The notes under the pieces are model-generated. The model was not told where the DNA came from and did no database searches. It worked only from the letters and a program-made list of their open reading frames with translations. A stretch of 64,000 bases of DNA from Plesiomonas shigelloides (GTDB lineage Bacteria; Pseudomonadota; Gammaproteobacteria; Enterobacterales; CAMTGL01), in NCBI RefSeq assembly GCF_900087055.1, contig NZ_LT575468.1:434001-498000 (forward strand), given 5' to 3'. Below are positions 20,593 through 29,224 of the stretch, piece after piece. The position numbers were made by a program, and so were the translations under genes. Position 1 is the first letter of the stretch. The number at the start of each line of letters is the position of its first letter.

Positions 20593-22329
20593 ATGCAGCG
20601 CAGAGACTTTCTAAAACTGGCCTCTATCGTGGGTCTCAGCAGCAGTTGGAGTGGCATGGTGTGGGCCAAATTGGGCATTCCCTCGCGCGCTTTACCTGTC
20701 CCCCCGCTGGTCGTGGCCGATGCCGAGCAGCCGGTGGCGCTGACCTTACAAACCGGCATCAGTTATTGGCATGCCGGATTACCGACCCCAACGTGGGGCA
20801 TCAATGGCCCGTTTCTGGGGCCAGCACTACAACTACAGCGTGGTCAGCGCACCGCCATCAAGGTGATTAATCAGCTACCGGAAGCGACCACCATTCACTG
20901 GCACGGGCTGGAGATCCCCGGCGATCAAGATGGCGGTCCACATCAGATGATCGCTCCGGGAGCGAGCTGGACGGCGCAGCTGACGCTGGATCAGCCTGCG
21001 GCGACCTGTTGGTTCCATCCGCATCCACATCAAGTGACCGGACGCCATGTCGCCATGGGGCTGGCCGGTTTATTACTGCTGGAAGATGACGAGAGCCGCC
21101 GGTTGGCGCTACCCAAAGAGTGGGGTGTGGATGACATTCCGCTGATCTTGCAAGATCGCCGTTTGCAGGCCGATGGGCAGATAGATTATCAGCTGGATGT
21201 GATGAGTGCGGCGGTCGGGTGGTTTGGTGACGTGATGCTGACCAATGGCGCGGTGTACCCACAGCATCGAGCACCGAAGGGATGGCTGCGTTTGCGGTTG
21301 TTAAACGGCGCCAATGCGCGCAGCATGAAATTAGCCTGCAGTGACGGTCAGCCGTTACAGGTGATTGCCAGTGACGGCGGCTTTTTGGCCGCGCCGGTTG
21401 CTGTACCAGAGCTAGAGTTGCTACCCGGTGAGCGTTTTGAAGTGCTGGTATCGACTCACAGCGGCAAGCCGTTTGACTTGCTGCTGCTGCCCGTTGGTCA
21501 GATGGGGATGACCTTAGCGCCGTTTGATAAGCCGCTACCGGTATTGCAAATCCAGCCGAGCGAACACACGGGCGTGACCGATTTGCCGGCCAGCTTAGTG
21601 GCATTACCGGCGTTAGTGACGCCATTGCCAGCGGTGACGCAAACCTTGCACCTGAGTATGGATCCGGAGCTCGACCGATTAGGGATGCAGGCGCTGATGG
21701 ATAAATACGGACCAGCGGCGATGGGCTCGATGACTGGCGGGCATGCTATGCATGCCATGCACGGCATGCCGAGTGCGCCGGCGGCCAGTGCAGAGAAAAA
21801 GGTCAGTGATCCGCATGCCGGCCACGGCGCTAGCCCTGCTCACGCTGCGTCTAGCAAGGCGGCGAGTGAGAGTGTCAGTGATGAGGGCGCGATGAGTATG
21901 CCGACCATGGCGCATGGCGAACATGCTGGCCATGACATGGCCGCTGGGCAGCATGATATGAACGCGGCCAGCTCAAAGCCAGATATCCTGCACGGTAATC
22001 GGATCAACGGCCAGACTTTCTCGATGACGACTCCGGCATTTCATGTCCCGCAGGGGCAGTGGCAGCGCTGGATCATCTCCGGTAAAGGCGACATGATGCT
22101 GCATCCGTTCCATGTGCATGGCTGTCGTTTTCGCATTCTGCGCGAAAACGGCCAGACGCCGCCGCTGCATCGTCAGGGCTGGAAGGATATCGTGCGTGTC
22201 GAAGGCGATGAGAGCGAGATTTTGGTGCAGTTTCGCTTCCCGGCGGGTCAAGCTCATCCTTACATGGCGCATTGCCATCTGCTGGAGCACGAAGATACCG
22301 GCATGATGCTGTCTTTTACCGTGGGTTAA
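20593..22329 (+). CDS. cueO: Multicopper oxidase, CueO type
   Basis: This is a periplasmic laccase-like oxidase that probably oxidises Cu(I) to Cu(II) for copper tolerance. The 578 residues begin with a Tat-type signal (MQRRDFLKLASIVGL, twin arginine at 3-4). Copper ligands are seen in TTIHWHGLE, TCWFHPHPH, MLHPFHVHG and, at the C terminus, HCHLLEHEDTGMM, which supplies the type 1 and trinuclear sites. A His- and Met-rich insert (about residues 376-462, with HAMHAMHGM and MAHGEHAGHDM) corresponds to the Met-rich cuprous-binding loop of CueO but is more histidine-rich. The gene is monocistronic with its own terminator. No CueR box was identified with confidence. In E. coli cueO also lies near acnB-yacL. 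Confidence 0.93.
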   Translation: MQRRDFLKLASIVGLSSSWSGMVWAKLGIPSRALPVPPLVVADAEQPVALTLQTGISYWHAGLPTPTWGINGPFLGPALQLQRGQRTAIKVINQLPEATTIHWHGLEIPGDQDGGPHQMIAPGASWTAQLTLDQPAATCWFHPHPHQVTGRHVAMGLAGLLLLEDDESRRLALPKEWGVDDIPLILQDRRLQADGQIDYQLDVMSAAVGWFGDVMLTNGAVYPQHRAPKGWLRLRLLNGANARSMKLACSDGQPLQVIASDGGFLAAPVAVPELELLPGERFEVLVSTHSGKPFDLLLLPVGQMGMTLAPFDKPLPVLQIQPSEHTGVTDLPASLVALPALVTPLPAVTQTLHLSMDPELDRLGMQALMDKYGPAAMGSMTGGHAMHAMHGMPSAPAASAEKKVSDPHAGHGASPAHAASSKAASESVSDEGAMSMPTMAHGEHAGHDMAAGQHDMNAASSKPDILHGNRINGQTFSMTTPAFHVPQGQWQRWIISGKGDMMLHPFHVHGCRFRILRENGQTPPLHRQGWKDIVRVEGDESEILVQFRFPAGQAHPYMAHCHLLEHEDTGMMLSFTVG

Positions 22330-22381
22330 CGCCTCAATGAGCCAGTAACTCTGCGATGTGAGTGTGATAAATGCGAGAGCA

Positions 22382-22415
22382 ACAGCCGGTAGTTTTCTGA
22401 CCGGCTGTTTTTTTT
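22382..22415 (+). terminator. cueO terminator
   Basis: ACAGCCGGT (22382-22390) pairs perfectly with ACCGGCTGT (22400-22408), followed by a run of eight T's. Confidence 0.9.
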
Positions 22416-22437
22416 ATGTGCAGAGCCGGAAAGGGGG

Positions 22438-22465
22438 ATGACAGGCGACGGCGAATCCGTATAAT
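22438..22465 (+). promoter_or_regulatory. Promoter of the iron transport operon
   Basis: ATGACA (22438-22443), 16 bases and a perfect TATAAT (22460-22465) precede the Fur-like box. Predicted initiation is near 22472, giving a leader of about 120 bases. Confidence 0.65.
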
Positions 22466-22469
22466 CAAT

Positions 22470-22488
22470 CGAAATGATAGTTGTTATC
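22470..22488 (+). promoter_or_regulatory. Fur box
   Basis: The 19 bases from 22470 match the classic Fur consensus GATAATGATAATCATTATC at 13 of 19 positions, including the uninterrupted AATGATA and TTATC halves. The site sits at the predicted transcription start, so Fur-Fe(II) would block initiation when iron is plentiful. Confidence 0.65.
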
Positions 22489-22590
22489 ACTCGTGTTACT
22501 TGAATTGAACGGACTGTCAGACGGCGTATTCGCCTTCGGCGTCAGCATACTCCAACGATAGCTCACATAACGATAGGGATAAAAGAACAG

Positions 22591-23610
22591 ATGAAGCGTA
22601 CGTTTAGCTCTCTGGCATTACTGGCTGCCACCTTGGTTTCCGGCACTGCGCTGGCCGCTGACAATGAAGTGAATGTGTATTCTTATCGTCAACCGTATCT
22701 GATTGAGCCGATGCTCAAAGAGTTCACCAAAGAAACCGGCATCAAGGTCAACATGGTGTACGCCGAAAAAGGCTTGGTGGAGCGCCTTAAGCGTGAAGGT
22801 GAGTTGAGCCCTGCGGACGTGGTGCTGACCGTGGATATCAGCCGCGTGATGGAAGTGGTGAATGCCGGTTTGGCGCAGCCACTGCAAGATGCGGTGCTGG
22901 AGAAAAATATCCCCGCGCAATACCGTGACTCGGATGGCCGCTGGTTTGCGCTGACCCTGCGTGCGCGTGCCATTTACTCCTCGAAAGATCGTGTAGGTCC
23001 TTTGCCACTGAGCTTTACCTATGCGGATCTGGCCGATCCGAAGTACAAGGGTAAAGTGTGTGTGCGCTCCGGTAAAAACGCCTATAACGTTTCGCTGGTG
23101 GCGTCGATGATTGCCCATCAAGGGGTAGAAAAAACCCGTGCGTGGCTGGAAGGCGTGAAGGCTAACTTGGCGCAAAAACCACAAGGTGGCGATCGCGATC
23201 AGGTGAAAGCCATTAAAGAAGGTGTGTGCGATCTGGCGCTGGGTAACAGCTATTACTTAGGTAAGATGCTGGAAGATGACAAGCAAAAGGCGTGGGCTGA
23301 ATCGGCGATCATTAACTTCCCGAACCAGCAGGCCGATGGTACGCACGTCAACATCAGTGGTGTGGTGCTGACCAAGTATGCGCCAAACAAAGATAACGCA
23401 ATCAAACTGATGGAGTTCCTGAGCGGCGATACTGCGCAGCACATGTACGCGGAAGTGAACTATGAATACCCAGTGAAAGCCGATGTGGCACCATCGGAGC
23501 TGGTGGCGTCATGGGGCACTTTCAAAGCAGATAAACTGCCGCTGGAGACCATCGCCAATAACTACAATCAGGCTCTGCAGCTGATTGATGAAGTGAAGTT
23601 CGATCTGTAA
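22591..23610 (+). CDS. fbpA: Ferric iron ABC transporter, periplasmic binding protein
   Basis: This is a 339-residue substrate-binding protein of the FbpA/FutA/AfuA family that captures Fe(III) in the periplasm. A signal peptide (MKRTFSSLALLAATLVSGTALA) precedes NEVNVYSYRQPYLIEPML, a family hallmark (YSYRQ), and the C-terminal half contains the metal-contacting Tyr-Tyr pair in GNSYYLGKML. It heads an operon with the permease (fbpB) and ATPase (fbpC). A strong hairpin follows the gene, as is common where the binding protein must be made in excess. The Fur box upstream supports iron as the ligand. Confidence 0.93.
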   Translation: MKRTFSSLALLAATLVSGTALAADNEVNVYSYRQPYLIEPMLKEFTKETGIKVNMVYAEKGLVERLKREGELSPADVVLTVDISRVMEVVNAGLAQPLQDAVLEKNIPAQYRDSDGRWFALTLRARAIYSSKDRVGPLPLSFTYADLADPKYKGKVCVRSGKNAYNVSLVASMIAHQGVEKTRAWLEGVKANLAQKPQGGDRDQVKAIKEGVCDLALGNSYYLGKMLEDDKQKAWAESAIINFPNQQADGTHVNISGVVLTKYAPNKDNAIKLMEFLSGDTAQHMYAEVNYEYPVKADVAPSELVASWGTFKADKLPLETIANNYNQALQLIDEVKFDL

Positions 23611-23652
23611 GTCGATTGACGGTGTTGTACACCGACAGGCAGACATTGATGC

Positions 23653-23686
23653 ACAGGGACAGGGAGAGTTTCTCCGCTGTCCCTGT
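23653..23686 (+). other. Strong intercistronic hairpin between fbpA and fbpB
   Basis: ACAGGGACAG (23653-23662) and GGAGA pair with TCTCC and CTGTCCCTGT (23677-23686), giving a 15-bp stem with one bulged G and a three-base loop. No T-run follows. Such structures usually protect the upstream message or limit read-through into permease genes. Confidence 0.7.
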
Positions 23687-23729
23687 TGTCGTTGCTGCGC
23701 CGGCACAGACCTGATGATGAAGTTGTATC

Positions 23730-25361
23730 ATGCGTAAACCGAAAAATCTGGGCTGGGGCCTTGCCGCATGGCTGTGCGGGCTCTTGCTGGTCGTTCCGAT
23801 TGCGGCCATTTTCTTTGAGGCGTCATCGCCTTCCGGTGAGCTGTTTGGTCACCTGTGGGACAGCGTACTGAGCAGTTATCTGACCAATTCGCTGCTACTG
23901 GTGGCGGGCACGGTGGGCTTGAGCTTATTGCTCGGCTTACCGGCAGCTTGGCTGATGGCGATGTACCGCTTTCCGGGCCAAAAAGTGTTGCAGTGGGCGC
24001 TCTGTTTGCCGTTGGCGCTGCCCGGTTATTTGGTGGCCTATCTGTATACCGATTTGCTGGACTTTTCCGGGCCGGTGCAGGGCAGTTTACGTGCCTTGTT
24101 TGGCTGGCAGACCCTGCAAGATTACTGGTTTCCTCCGATCCGCACCTTAGGCGGCGCCTGCCTGATTTTGGCGCTGGTGCTCTATCCGTATATTTATTTG
24201 CTGACCCGTACCGCCTTGATGGAGCAATCATCGACATTGCTGCAATCGGCGCGTTTGTTGCGTGCCTCGCCGTGGCAGGTACTGTGGCGGGTGTGTTTGC
24301 CGCTGGCGCGTCCGGCGATCGCCGTGGGGGCATCGCTGGTGGCGATGGAAACCTTGGGCGATTTTGGTACCGTGGCCTATTTTGCGGTGCCGACCTTAAC
24401 CACTGCGGTGTATGACACTTGGCTGGGCTATGGCGATCTGAGTGCGGCGTCTAAAATCGCGGCGCTGATGCTGCTGGCGGTGTTTGTGCTGGTCAGTTTA
24501 GAACGCTACAGTCGGCGGCGTCAGCGCGTCTATCAAAAGCATATGGGGCGTGAAGCGCATGAATTGACGCCGCTGCACGGTTGGCGCTCTGCCGGTGCGC
24601 AGCTGTATTGCTGGACGCTGGTACTGCTGGCGTTTGGCTTGCCGATCGGTAAATTGTTGTATTGGGTGATGCTCTATTTTGAGCAGTCGTGGACGGCGCA
24701 GTTTTTAACTTACAGCTGGCACAGTCTGAGTGTGTCTCTGTTGGCATCCGGTCTGACCTTGTTGGTGGCGCTGTTGCTGAACTTTTATCACCGTTTACAG
24801 CCACGCAATTACAGCAGCGTGCCGATGCGTTTGGCCTCTTTGGGCTATGCGGTGCCGGGCACTGTGCTGGCGATTGGTTTGCTGATCCCGCTGACTGGCG
24901 CCGATCACGGGTTAAATGCACTGGCTAAGTCGTTGGGGTTGCCGCTGCCGGGGTTGGTGTTCAGTGGCTCGTTGCTGGCGCTGGTGTTTGCCTACAGTGT
25001 GCGTTTCTCGGCGATGGCGGTCGGTGGGGTGGAGAGCACCTTGGCTAAGGTGTCGCCGTCGCTGGATATGGTCAGTCGCACACTGGGTAGCCGTCCGCTG
25101 TCGATGTTGCGGCGGGTGCATCTGCCGTTGCTGCGTCGCGGGTTATTGACCGCGGCAATGATGGTGTTTATCGAAAGCATGAAAGAGCTGAATGCCTCTT
25201 TACTGCTGCGGCCATTTAACTTTGACACGCTGGCCACCCATGTCTTTACCTTTACCTCCGATGAACAGCTGGAGCTGGCGGCGTTGCCGGCGCTGGTACT
25301 GGTGCTGGTGGGTCTGTTGCCGGTGATTTGGTTGAACTTGTCGTTACAGCGGAAGTCCTGA
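23730..25361 (+). CDS. fbpB: Ferric iron ABC transporter, permease (fused double domain)
   Basis: This inner-membrane permease of 543 residues consists of two fused permease halves, each with about six hydrophobic helices, as in FbpB/FutB/SfuB. EAA-loop-like sequences occur in both halves: in the first, SARLLRASPWQVLWRVCLPL, and in the second, VSRTLGSRPLSMLRRVHLPL. These are the contacts for the ATPase. The first helix is GWGLAAWLCGLLLVVPIAAI. The gene stops one base before the fbpC ATG, so the two are co-translated. There is no clear Shine-Dalgarno; translation may depend on the preceding hairpin context. Confidence 0.93.
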   Translation: MRKPKNLGWGLAAWLCGLLLVVPIAAIFFEASSPSGELFGHLWDSVLSSYLTNSLLLVAGTVGLSLLLGLPAAWLMAMYRFPGQKVLQWALCLPLALPGYLVAYLYTDLLDFSGPVQGSLRALFGWQTLQDYWFPPIRTLGGACLILALVLYPYIYLLTRTALMEQSSTLLQSARLLRASPWQVLWRVCLPLARPAIAVGASLVAMETLGDFGTVAYFAVPTLTTAVYDTWLGYGDLSAASKIAALMLLAVFVLVSLERYSRRRQRVYQKHMGREAHELTPLHGWRSAGAQLYCWTLVLLAFGLPIGKLLYWVMLYFEQSWTAQFLTYSWHSLSVSLLASGLTLLVALLLNFYHRLQPRNYSSVPMRLASLGYAVPGTVLAIGLLIPLTGADHGLNALAKSLGLPLPGLVFSGSLLALVFAYSVRFSAMAVGGVESTLAKVSPSLDMVSRTLGSRPLSMLRRVHLPLLRRGLLTAAMMVFIESMKELNASLLLRPFNFDTLATHVFTFTSDEQLELAALPALVLVLVGLLPVIWLNLSLQRKS

Positions 25362-25362
25362 T

Positions 25363-26397
25363 ATGTATGCGTTATCTGCTACCGACCTGACCTGCCGTTA
25401 TGAAGGCAAGGCGGTGTTGCAAAATCTGTCACTGCATGTGGCACCGAATGAAATTCTCTGTCTGCTTGGCAGCAGTGGTTGCGGTAAAACCACCTTGCTC
25501 AAAGCGATTGCCGGCTTGTTGCCGCTCAGTGATGGCGAGATCTTGATTGCCGGTGACAGCATGAGCTGCGCAGGGATGACGGTTGCGCCAGAGCACCGCC
25601 ATCTGGGCATGATCTTTCAAGACTACGCGCTGTTTCCGCACTTAACCGTGGAGCAAAATGTTGGCTTTGGTTTGCATGGGCAACCGAAAGCGCAGATCCG
25701 CGCGGCGATCGCGGAGATGCTGGCGTTGGTGCGGCTAGATGGGCTGGAAAAGCGTTTCCCGCACGAGCTCTCCGGTGGCCAACAGCAGCGGGTGGCGATC
25801 GCGCGGGCGCTGGCCTGCAAGCCGGCGTTGCTGTTGCTGGATGAGCCGTTTTCCAACATCGATACGCAGGTGCGTTTTGCCATGATTGAGGAGATCCGCC
25901 GGATCTTAAAAAATCGTGGAGTGGCGGCCATTTTCGTTACCCACAGCAAAGAAGAGGCCTTTGCTTTTTCCGAGCGCATGGCGGTGATGAACGAAGGGCG
26001 CATTGCGCAAATCGGTGAGCCGTCGGCGCTGTATCATCAGCCGCACAGTCGCTTTGTGGCCGATTTCCTCGGCTCGGCCAATTATCTGCTGGCCACGGTG
26101 GGCGAGGATAAGCAGACGCTGGATACTCTACTGGGGCGCTTTACCTTCCCTGAAGTATTGCCGTTTGCTGCCGGCAGTGAGGTGGAGTGGATGCTGCGTC
26201 CGCAGCAGATGCAGCTGCGCGCCGATCCGAACGGTGAAGCGGTGGTGATCAGTCGCCAGTTCCTCGGTAGCATCAGCTGTTATCATGTGGAGCTGGCGGG
26301 GGTGTGTTTGATGATCCACGCCAATACGCCATTGCAGCCGGGTGAGCGTGTGCATCTGGCGGTAGATTGCCAAGTGCCGGTGTTGTTTGCTCGTTAA
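25363..26397 (+). CDS. fbpC: Ferric iron ABC transporter, ATP-binding protein
   Basis: This is the 344-residue ATPase that energises Fe(III) import. Walker A is GSSGCGKTT, the Q-loop FQDYALFPH, the signature LSGGQQQRVAIARAL, Walker B LLLLDEPFSNID and the H-loop VTHSKEEAF. The C-terminal portion after residue 240 forms a TOBE-like regulatory domain (VEWMLRPQQMQLRADPNGEA). It is the last gene of the operon. AAGAGA/TCTCTT (26420-26434) followed by TT is only a weak candidate terminator. Confidence 0.93.
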   Translation: MYALSATDLTCRYEGKAVLQNLSLHVAPNEILCLLGSSGCGKTTLLKAIAGLLPLSDGEILIAGDSMSCAGMTVAPEHRHLGMIFQDYALFPHLTVEQNVGFGLHGQPKAQIRAAIAEMLALVRLDGLEKRFPHELSGGQQQRVAIARALACKPALLLLDEPFSNIDTQVRFAMIEEIRRILKNRGVAAIFVTHSKEEAFAFSERMAVMNEGRIAQIGEPSALYHQPHSRFVADFLGSANYLLATVGEDKQTLDTLLGRFTFPEVLPFAAGSEVEWMLRPQQMQLRADPNGEAVVISRQFLGSISCYHVELAGVCLMIHANTPLQPGERVHLAVDCQVPVLFAR

Positions 26398-27201
26398 GGT
26401 GCCCGTCAGTCAGTAGGCGCAAGAGAGTGTCTCTTTTCGGTTAATTTAGGTTAATCGGGAAGAGGCGTCTTGTGTTGCCATGTGCGGGTTCGTTTTCTCT
26501 TCTCTCTTCTTCTCTTCTTCTCTTCTTGCTTTTCCCTTCTAAGTTTTCCTGCTTGCAGATCTCTGTTCTCTTGGCCTTGGCTGTCTTGAGGAGAACGCAG
26601 GGAAAAAAGCACAGCTCTGGCGATTAAGTTAGACCATTTTTAGCCAAGAAAATTGATGATTATTTATGCGCGAACGTAACCAAATATAGGCGCTTAATCG
26701 GTGGATTTGACCGATTCTGTTCGACATATTCTGTTACCGTTTTCACCGCCCTTTACATCTAGGGATGCAACTAACCGTGAGCGAACATGAACGGCGGTAA
26801 CCGGTTGTAAGGTGGCAGCGCAATTGGCTTACGCAGTACGTCATCGGTGGCGTTGTTTCTAGCGGGTAACGGTATCTTTCTGTGATCAGTTTTTTCATCC
26901 CAATGAGGTTTTAAGCTGGATGGAACTGATTGAGCAATAAACACTTTTTTACGCAATGCGCCAGCGTAAGGCTAGCATCAGCCAGTGCGCTGAGTAGACT
27001 GCCTAATCAAGACGTGCTGCCTAAAACAGCCATCGTATTTGGGATGCGAGTGGTGTTTTATGTCGGTCACGCCGCGAACTTAGACTCAGGCAAGCATTGT
27101 TTATTTGGCAGGCAGAGTCACGTGACTAGCGTGATGTGTGTAACTGCAAAACAGGCCTGATAAATCAATTTTTTGCCTTCAGAATGATAACGAGGCGCGC
27201 A
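26398..27201. other. 804-bp region upstream of ompA with no convincing gene
   Basis: Only two short open frames occur (61 and 76 codons), neither with a recognisable product or good ribosome-binding site. Visible features are a polypyrimidine tract with TCTTC repeats (about 26492-26528) and an inverted repeat AATCGGT/ACCGATT (about 26696-26716). Immediately before ompA is the leader end GATAACGAGG, which matches the E. coli ompA leader. ompA messages have long structured leaders, so part of this is probably 5' UTR, but I could not place the promoter with confidence. Confidence 0.55.
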
Positions 27202-28272
27202 ATGAAAAAAACAGTAATCGCTCTGGCTCTGGCCGGCATGGCATTCGCCGCATCTACCCAAGCAGCTCCTCAATCTGGCACTTGGTATACTGGTGCCAAA
27301 CTGGGTTGGAGTCAGTACTACAGCCTGTCTGATGACAGCAACATGACCGTAACCGACACCAAGAAAAACAACGTGGGTGGCGGTATCTTCGGGGGCTACC
27401 AGTTTAATCCATGGTTAGCTGCTGAATTGGGTTATGACTACATGGGTAACATGCGTGTGCATACCCTGCATGATGGCGACGGCCGCTTCAGCAGCCAAGG
27501 TATTCAACTGACCGGTAAACTGAGCTATCCGCTGCCAATTTGGAACAACAGCATGGATATCTATACCCGTCTGGGGATCATGGGCTATCGTGCTGATATG
27601 CGTAATCTGGATAACACCCACTTTGATCACAACGGTGACAAGTACGGTGTAGCGCCAGTGGCGGCATTGGGTGCCGAATATGCCTTTAACGATCACTGGT
27701 CTGGCCGTATGGAATACCAGTGGGTGGGCAAAATGGGTAAAGAGTCCGATACCGGTATGAAAGCCGATAACGGTATGCTGAGCCTGGGTGTTGCGTATCA
27801 CTTCGGTGAAGCTGCGCCAGTGCCAGCGCCAATCCCTGCTCCGGCGCCAGAAGTGGAAACCAAGCATTTCACGCTGACTTCTGACGTGCTGTTCAACTTC
27901 AACAAAGCTACCTTGAAGGCCGAAGGTCAGCAAGCGCTGCAAAAACTGTATAGCCAAATCGGTGACATGGGTCTGACTAATCAGAGCATGATTGTGATTG
28001 GTTATACTGACCGTATCGGCTCTGACGCTTACAACATGAAGCTGTCTAAAGAGCGTGCGCAGTCTGTAGCCGACTATCTGGAACAACTGGGCGCACCAGC
28101 GAACATGATTAGCGTGGAAGGCCGCGGTAAAGCGGATCCAGTAACCGGCACTAAATGTGACGGGATCCATAACCGTAACGCGCTGATTGCTTGCTTGGCA
28201 CCCGATCGTCGTGTAGACATCGAAGTTCAAGGCACTAAAGCGCAAGTGGTTGACGTACAACAGGCGCAATAA
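27202..28272 (+). CDS. ompA: Outer membrane protein A
   Basis: This is an abundant outer-membrane protein that links the membrane to peptidoglycan. From the ATG at 27202 (GAGG 6 bases upstream) the product has 356 residues. It comprises a signal peptide MKKTVIALALAGMAFAASTQA, an eight-stranded beta-barrel (about 22-195), a Pro/Ala hinge (APVPAPIPAPAPEVE) and an OmpA C-terminal peptidoglycan-binding domain (TLTSDVLFNFNKATLK to the end, with the TDRIGSDAYNMKLSKERA motif). Two cysteines (CDGIHNRNALIAC) form the conserved C-terminal disulfide. Frames upstream of 27202 are not conserved. Codon use is that of a highly expressed gene. Confidence 0.96.
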   Translation: MKKTVIALALAGMAFAASTQAAPQSGTWYTGAKLGWSQYYSLSDDSNMTVTDTKKNNVGGGIFGGYQFNPWLAAELGYDYMGNMRVHTLHDGDGRFSSQGIQLTGKLSYPLPIWNNSMDIYTRLGIMGYRADMRNLDNTHFDHNGDKYGVAPVAALGAEYAFNDHWSGRMEYQWVGKMGKESDTGMKADNGMLSLGVAYHFGEAAPVPAPIPAPAPEVETKHFTLTSDVLFNFNKATLKAEGQQALQKLYSQIGDMGLTNQSMIVIGYTDRIGSDAYNMKLSKERAQSVADYLEQLGAPANMISVEGRGKADPVTGTKCDGIHNRNALIACLAPDRRVDIEVQGTKAQVVDVQQAQ

Positions 28273-28317
28273 GCGTACGTTGAGCCTCTCTGTGTAATAC
28301 CAGTTATCATCAATCCA

Positions 28318-28356
28318 AAAATCCTCGTCTGGCCTTGGCCGACGGGGATTTTTTTA
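28318..28356 (+). terminator. ompA terminator
   Basis: AATCCTCGTCTGGCC (from 28319) pairs, with one bulge and one mismatch, with GGCCGACGGGGATT, followed by seven T's. Confidence 0.85.
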
Positions 28357-28405
28357 TGGTGCCGGACGGGAGGTAGGTGCGAGAGCGGCAGTCGACCGGA
28401 GTCTC

Positions 28406-28414
28406 TGGTATACT
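28406..28414 (+). promoter_or_regulatory. Candidate hpt promoter (extended -10)
   Basis: TGGTATACT is an extended -10 element (TG plus TATACT at 28409-28414). The -35 is poor. Initiation near 28421 would give a leader of about 160 bases that includes the repeats at 28497-28533 and the palindrome at 28548-28563. Confidence 0.4.
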
Positions 28415-28496
28415 TGCGCGGTCCGGAGTGGCGTGCTGTGTGTCCGCACGGGGCGTCAGTCAGCCCGGTCACGCTCTTAAACCGGTTGGCGTGCGG

Positions 28497-28533
28497 CGGA
28501 ACTGTCTTGCGGTGGAACTGCTCGCGGTGGAAC
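28497..28533 (+). repeat. Short direct repeats in the hpt leader
   Basis: GCGGTGGAAC occurs at 28509-28518 and 28524-28533, and a related GCGGAACTG precedes them at about 28497. The spacing is about 12-15 bases. Confidence 0.5.
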
Positions 28534-28547
28534 CATGCGCGGCAACC

Positions 28548-28563
28548 TCAATAACGTTATTGA
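28548..28563. promoter_or_regulatory. 16-bp perfect palindrome upstream of hpt
   Basis: TCAATAACGTTATTGA is a perfect palindrome ending 20 bases before the hpt ATG. The ACGTT centre recalls PurR operators, but the flanks do not match the PurR consensus. It may be an operator or a leader structure. Confidence 0.4.
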
Positions 28564-28583
28564 AAATCAACTGGATAAAATCA

Positions 28584-29114
28584 ATGAAACATACCGTTGA
28601 AGTCATGATCTCCGAGCAGGAAGTCAAAAACCGGATTGCTGAACTGGGTGCCCAAATCACGGCGCATTATCAGGGTAGCAATGACTTGGTGTTAATCGGC
28701 CTGCTGCGCGGCTCATTCATGTTTATGGCGGATTTGGCGCGCAGTATCGATCTGCCGCAAGAAGTCGACTTCATGACTGCATCCAGCTATGGCAACAGCA
28801 TGAACAGCAACCGTGATGTGCGGATCCTGAAAGATCTGGATGATGACATCAACGGTAAAGATGTGCTGATCGTCGAAGACATCATTGATACCGGTTATAC
28901 CCTGAGCAAGGTGCGTGAGATTTTAAGTCTGCGTAGCCCGAAATCCTTGGCTATTTGTACGCTGCTGGATAAACCAGAGCGCCGCGAAGTTGAGGTGCCG
29001 GTGGAGTGGGTTGGCTTTACCATCCCGGATGAGTTTGTGGTGGGTTACGGCATCGATTATGCGCAAAAATACCGTAATCTGTCGTACATCGGCAAAGTGG
29101 TTCCGCAAGAGTAA
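28584..29114 (+). CDS. hpt: Hypoxanthine phosphoribosyltransferase
   Basis: This enzyme salvages hypoxanthine and, less well, guanine to nucleotides using PRPP in the cytoplasm. The 176-residue product starts [20 protein letters not shown], nearly identical to E. coli Hpt. It contains the flexible-loop region [12 protein letters not shown], the PRPP-binding [14 protein letters not shown] and the C-terminal [16 protein letters not shown]. An in-frame extension to 28377 exists but is not conserved, so I chose the ATG at 28584. It is convergent with can, as in E. coli. Confidence 0.96.
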   Translation: MKHTVEVMISEQEVKNRIAELGAQITAHYQGSNDLVLIGLLRGSFMFMADLARSIDLPQEVDFMTASSYGNSMNSNRDVRILKDLDDDINGKDVLIVEDIIDTGYTLSKVREILSLRSPKSLAICTLLDKPERREVEVPVEWVGFTIPDEFVVGYGIDYAQKYRNLSYIGKVVPQE

Positions 29115-29224
29115 GTCTGCGAATGCCAGGAATTTCAGCTTGCTGATGTTCGTTTGTTGATGTCAGTTTGCTAATCAGCGCCTACGGGCGCTGATTGATT
29201 ATTACGCTGGGATTTAAGCGCGCT

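Noticed and set aside
26745-26775. CTTTACATC as the ompA promoter, by resemblance to E. coli
   Set aside because: The similarity is limited to a few bases, a matching -35/-10 pair could not be aligned, and the leader would be several times longer.
26771-27160. Two short frames (61 and 76 codons) upstream of ompA
   Set aside because: There is no ribosome-binding site, no recognisable sequence and no conservation evidence.
27415-28269. 284-codon minus-strand frame opposite ompA
   Set aside because: It is antisense to ompA with no family match or start context.
28548-28563. Classical PurR operator
   Set aside because: Only the central ACGTT matches; the required GCAA/TTGC flanks are absent.
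28377-28583. N-terminal extension of hpt by 69 codons
   Set aside because: The homologous protein starts at 28584, and the extension spans a promoter-like element and the leader palindrome.
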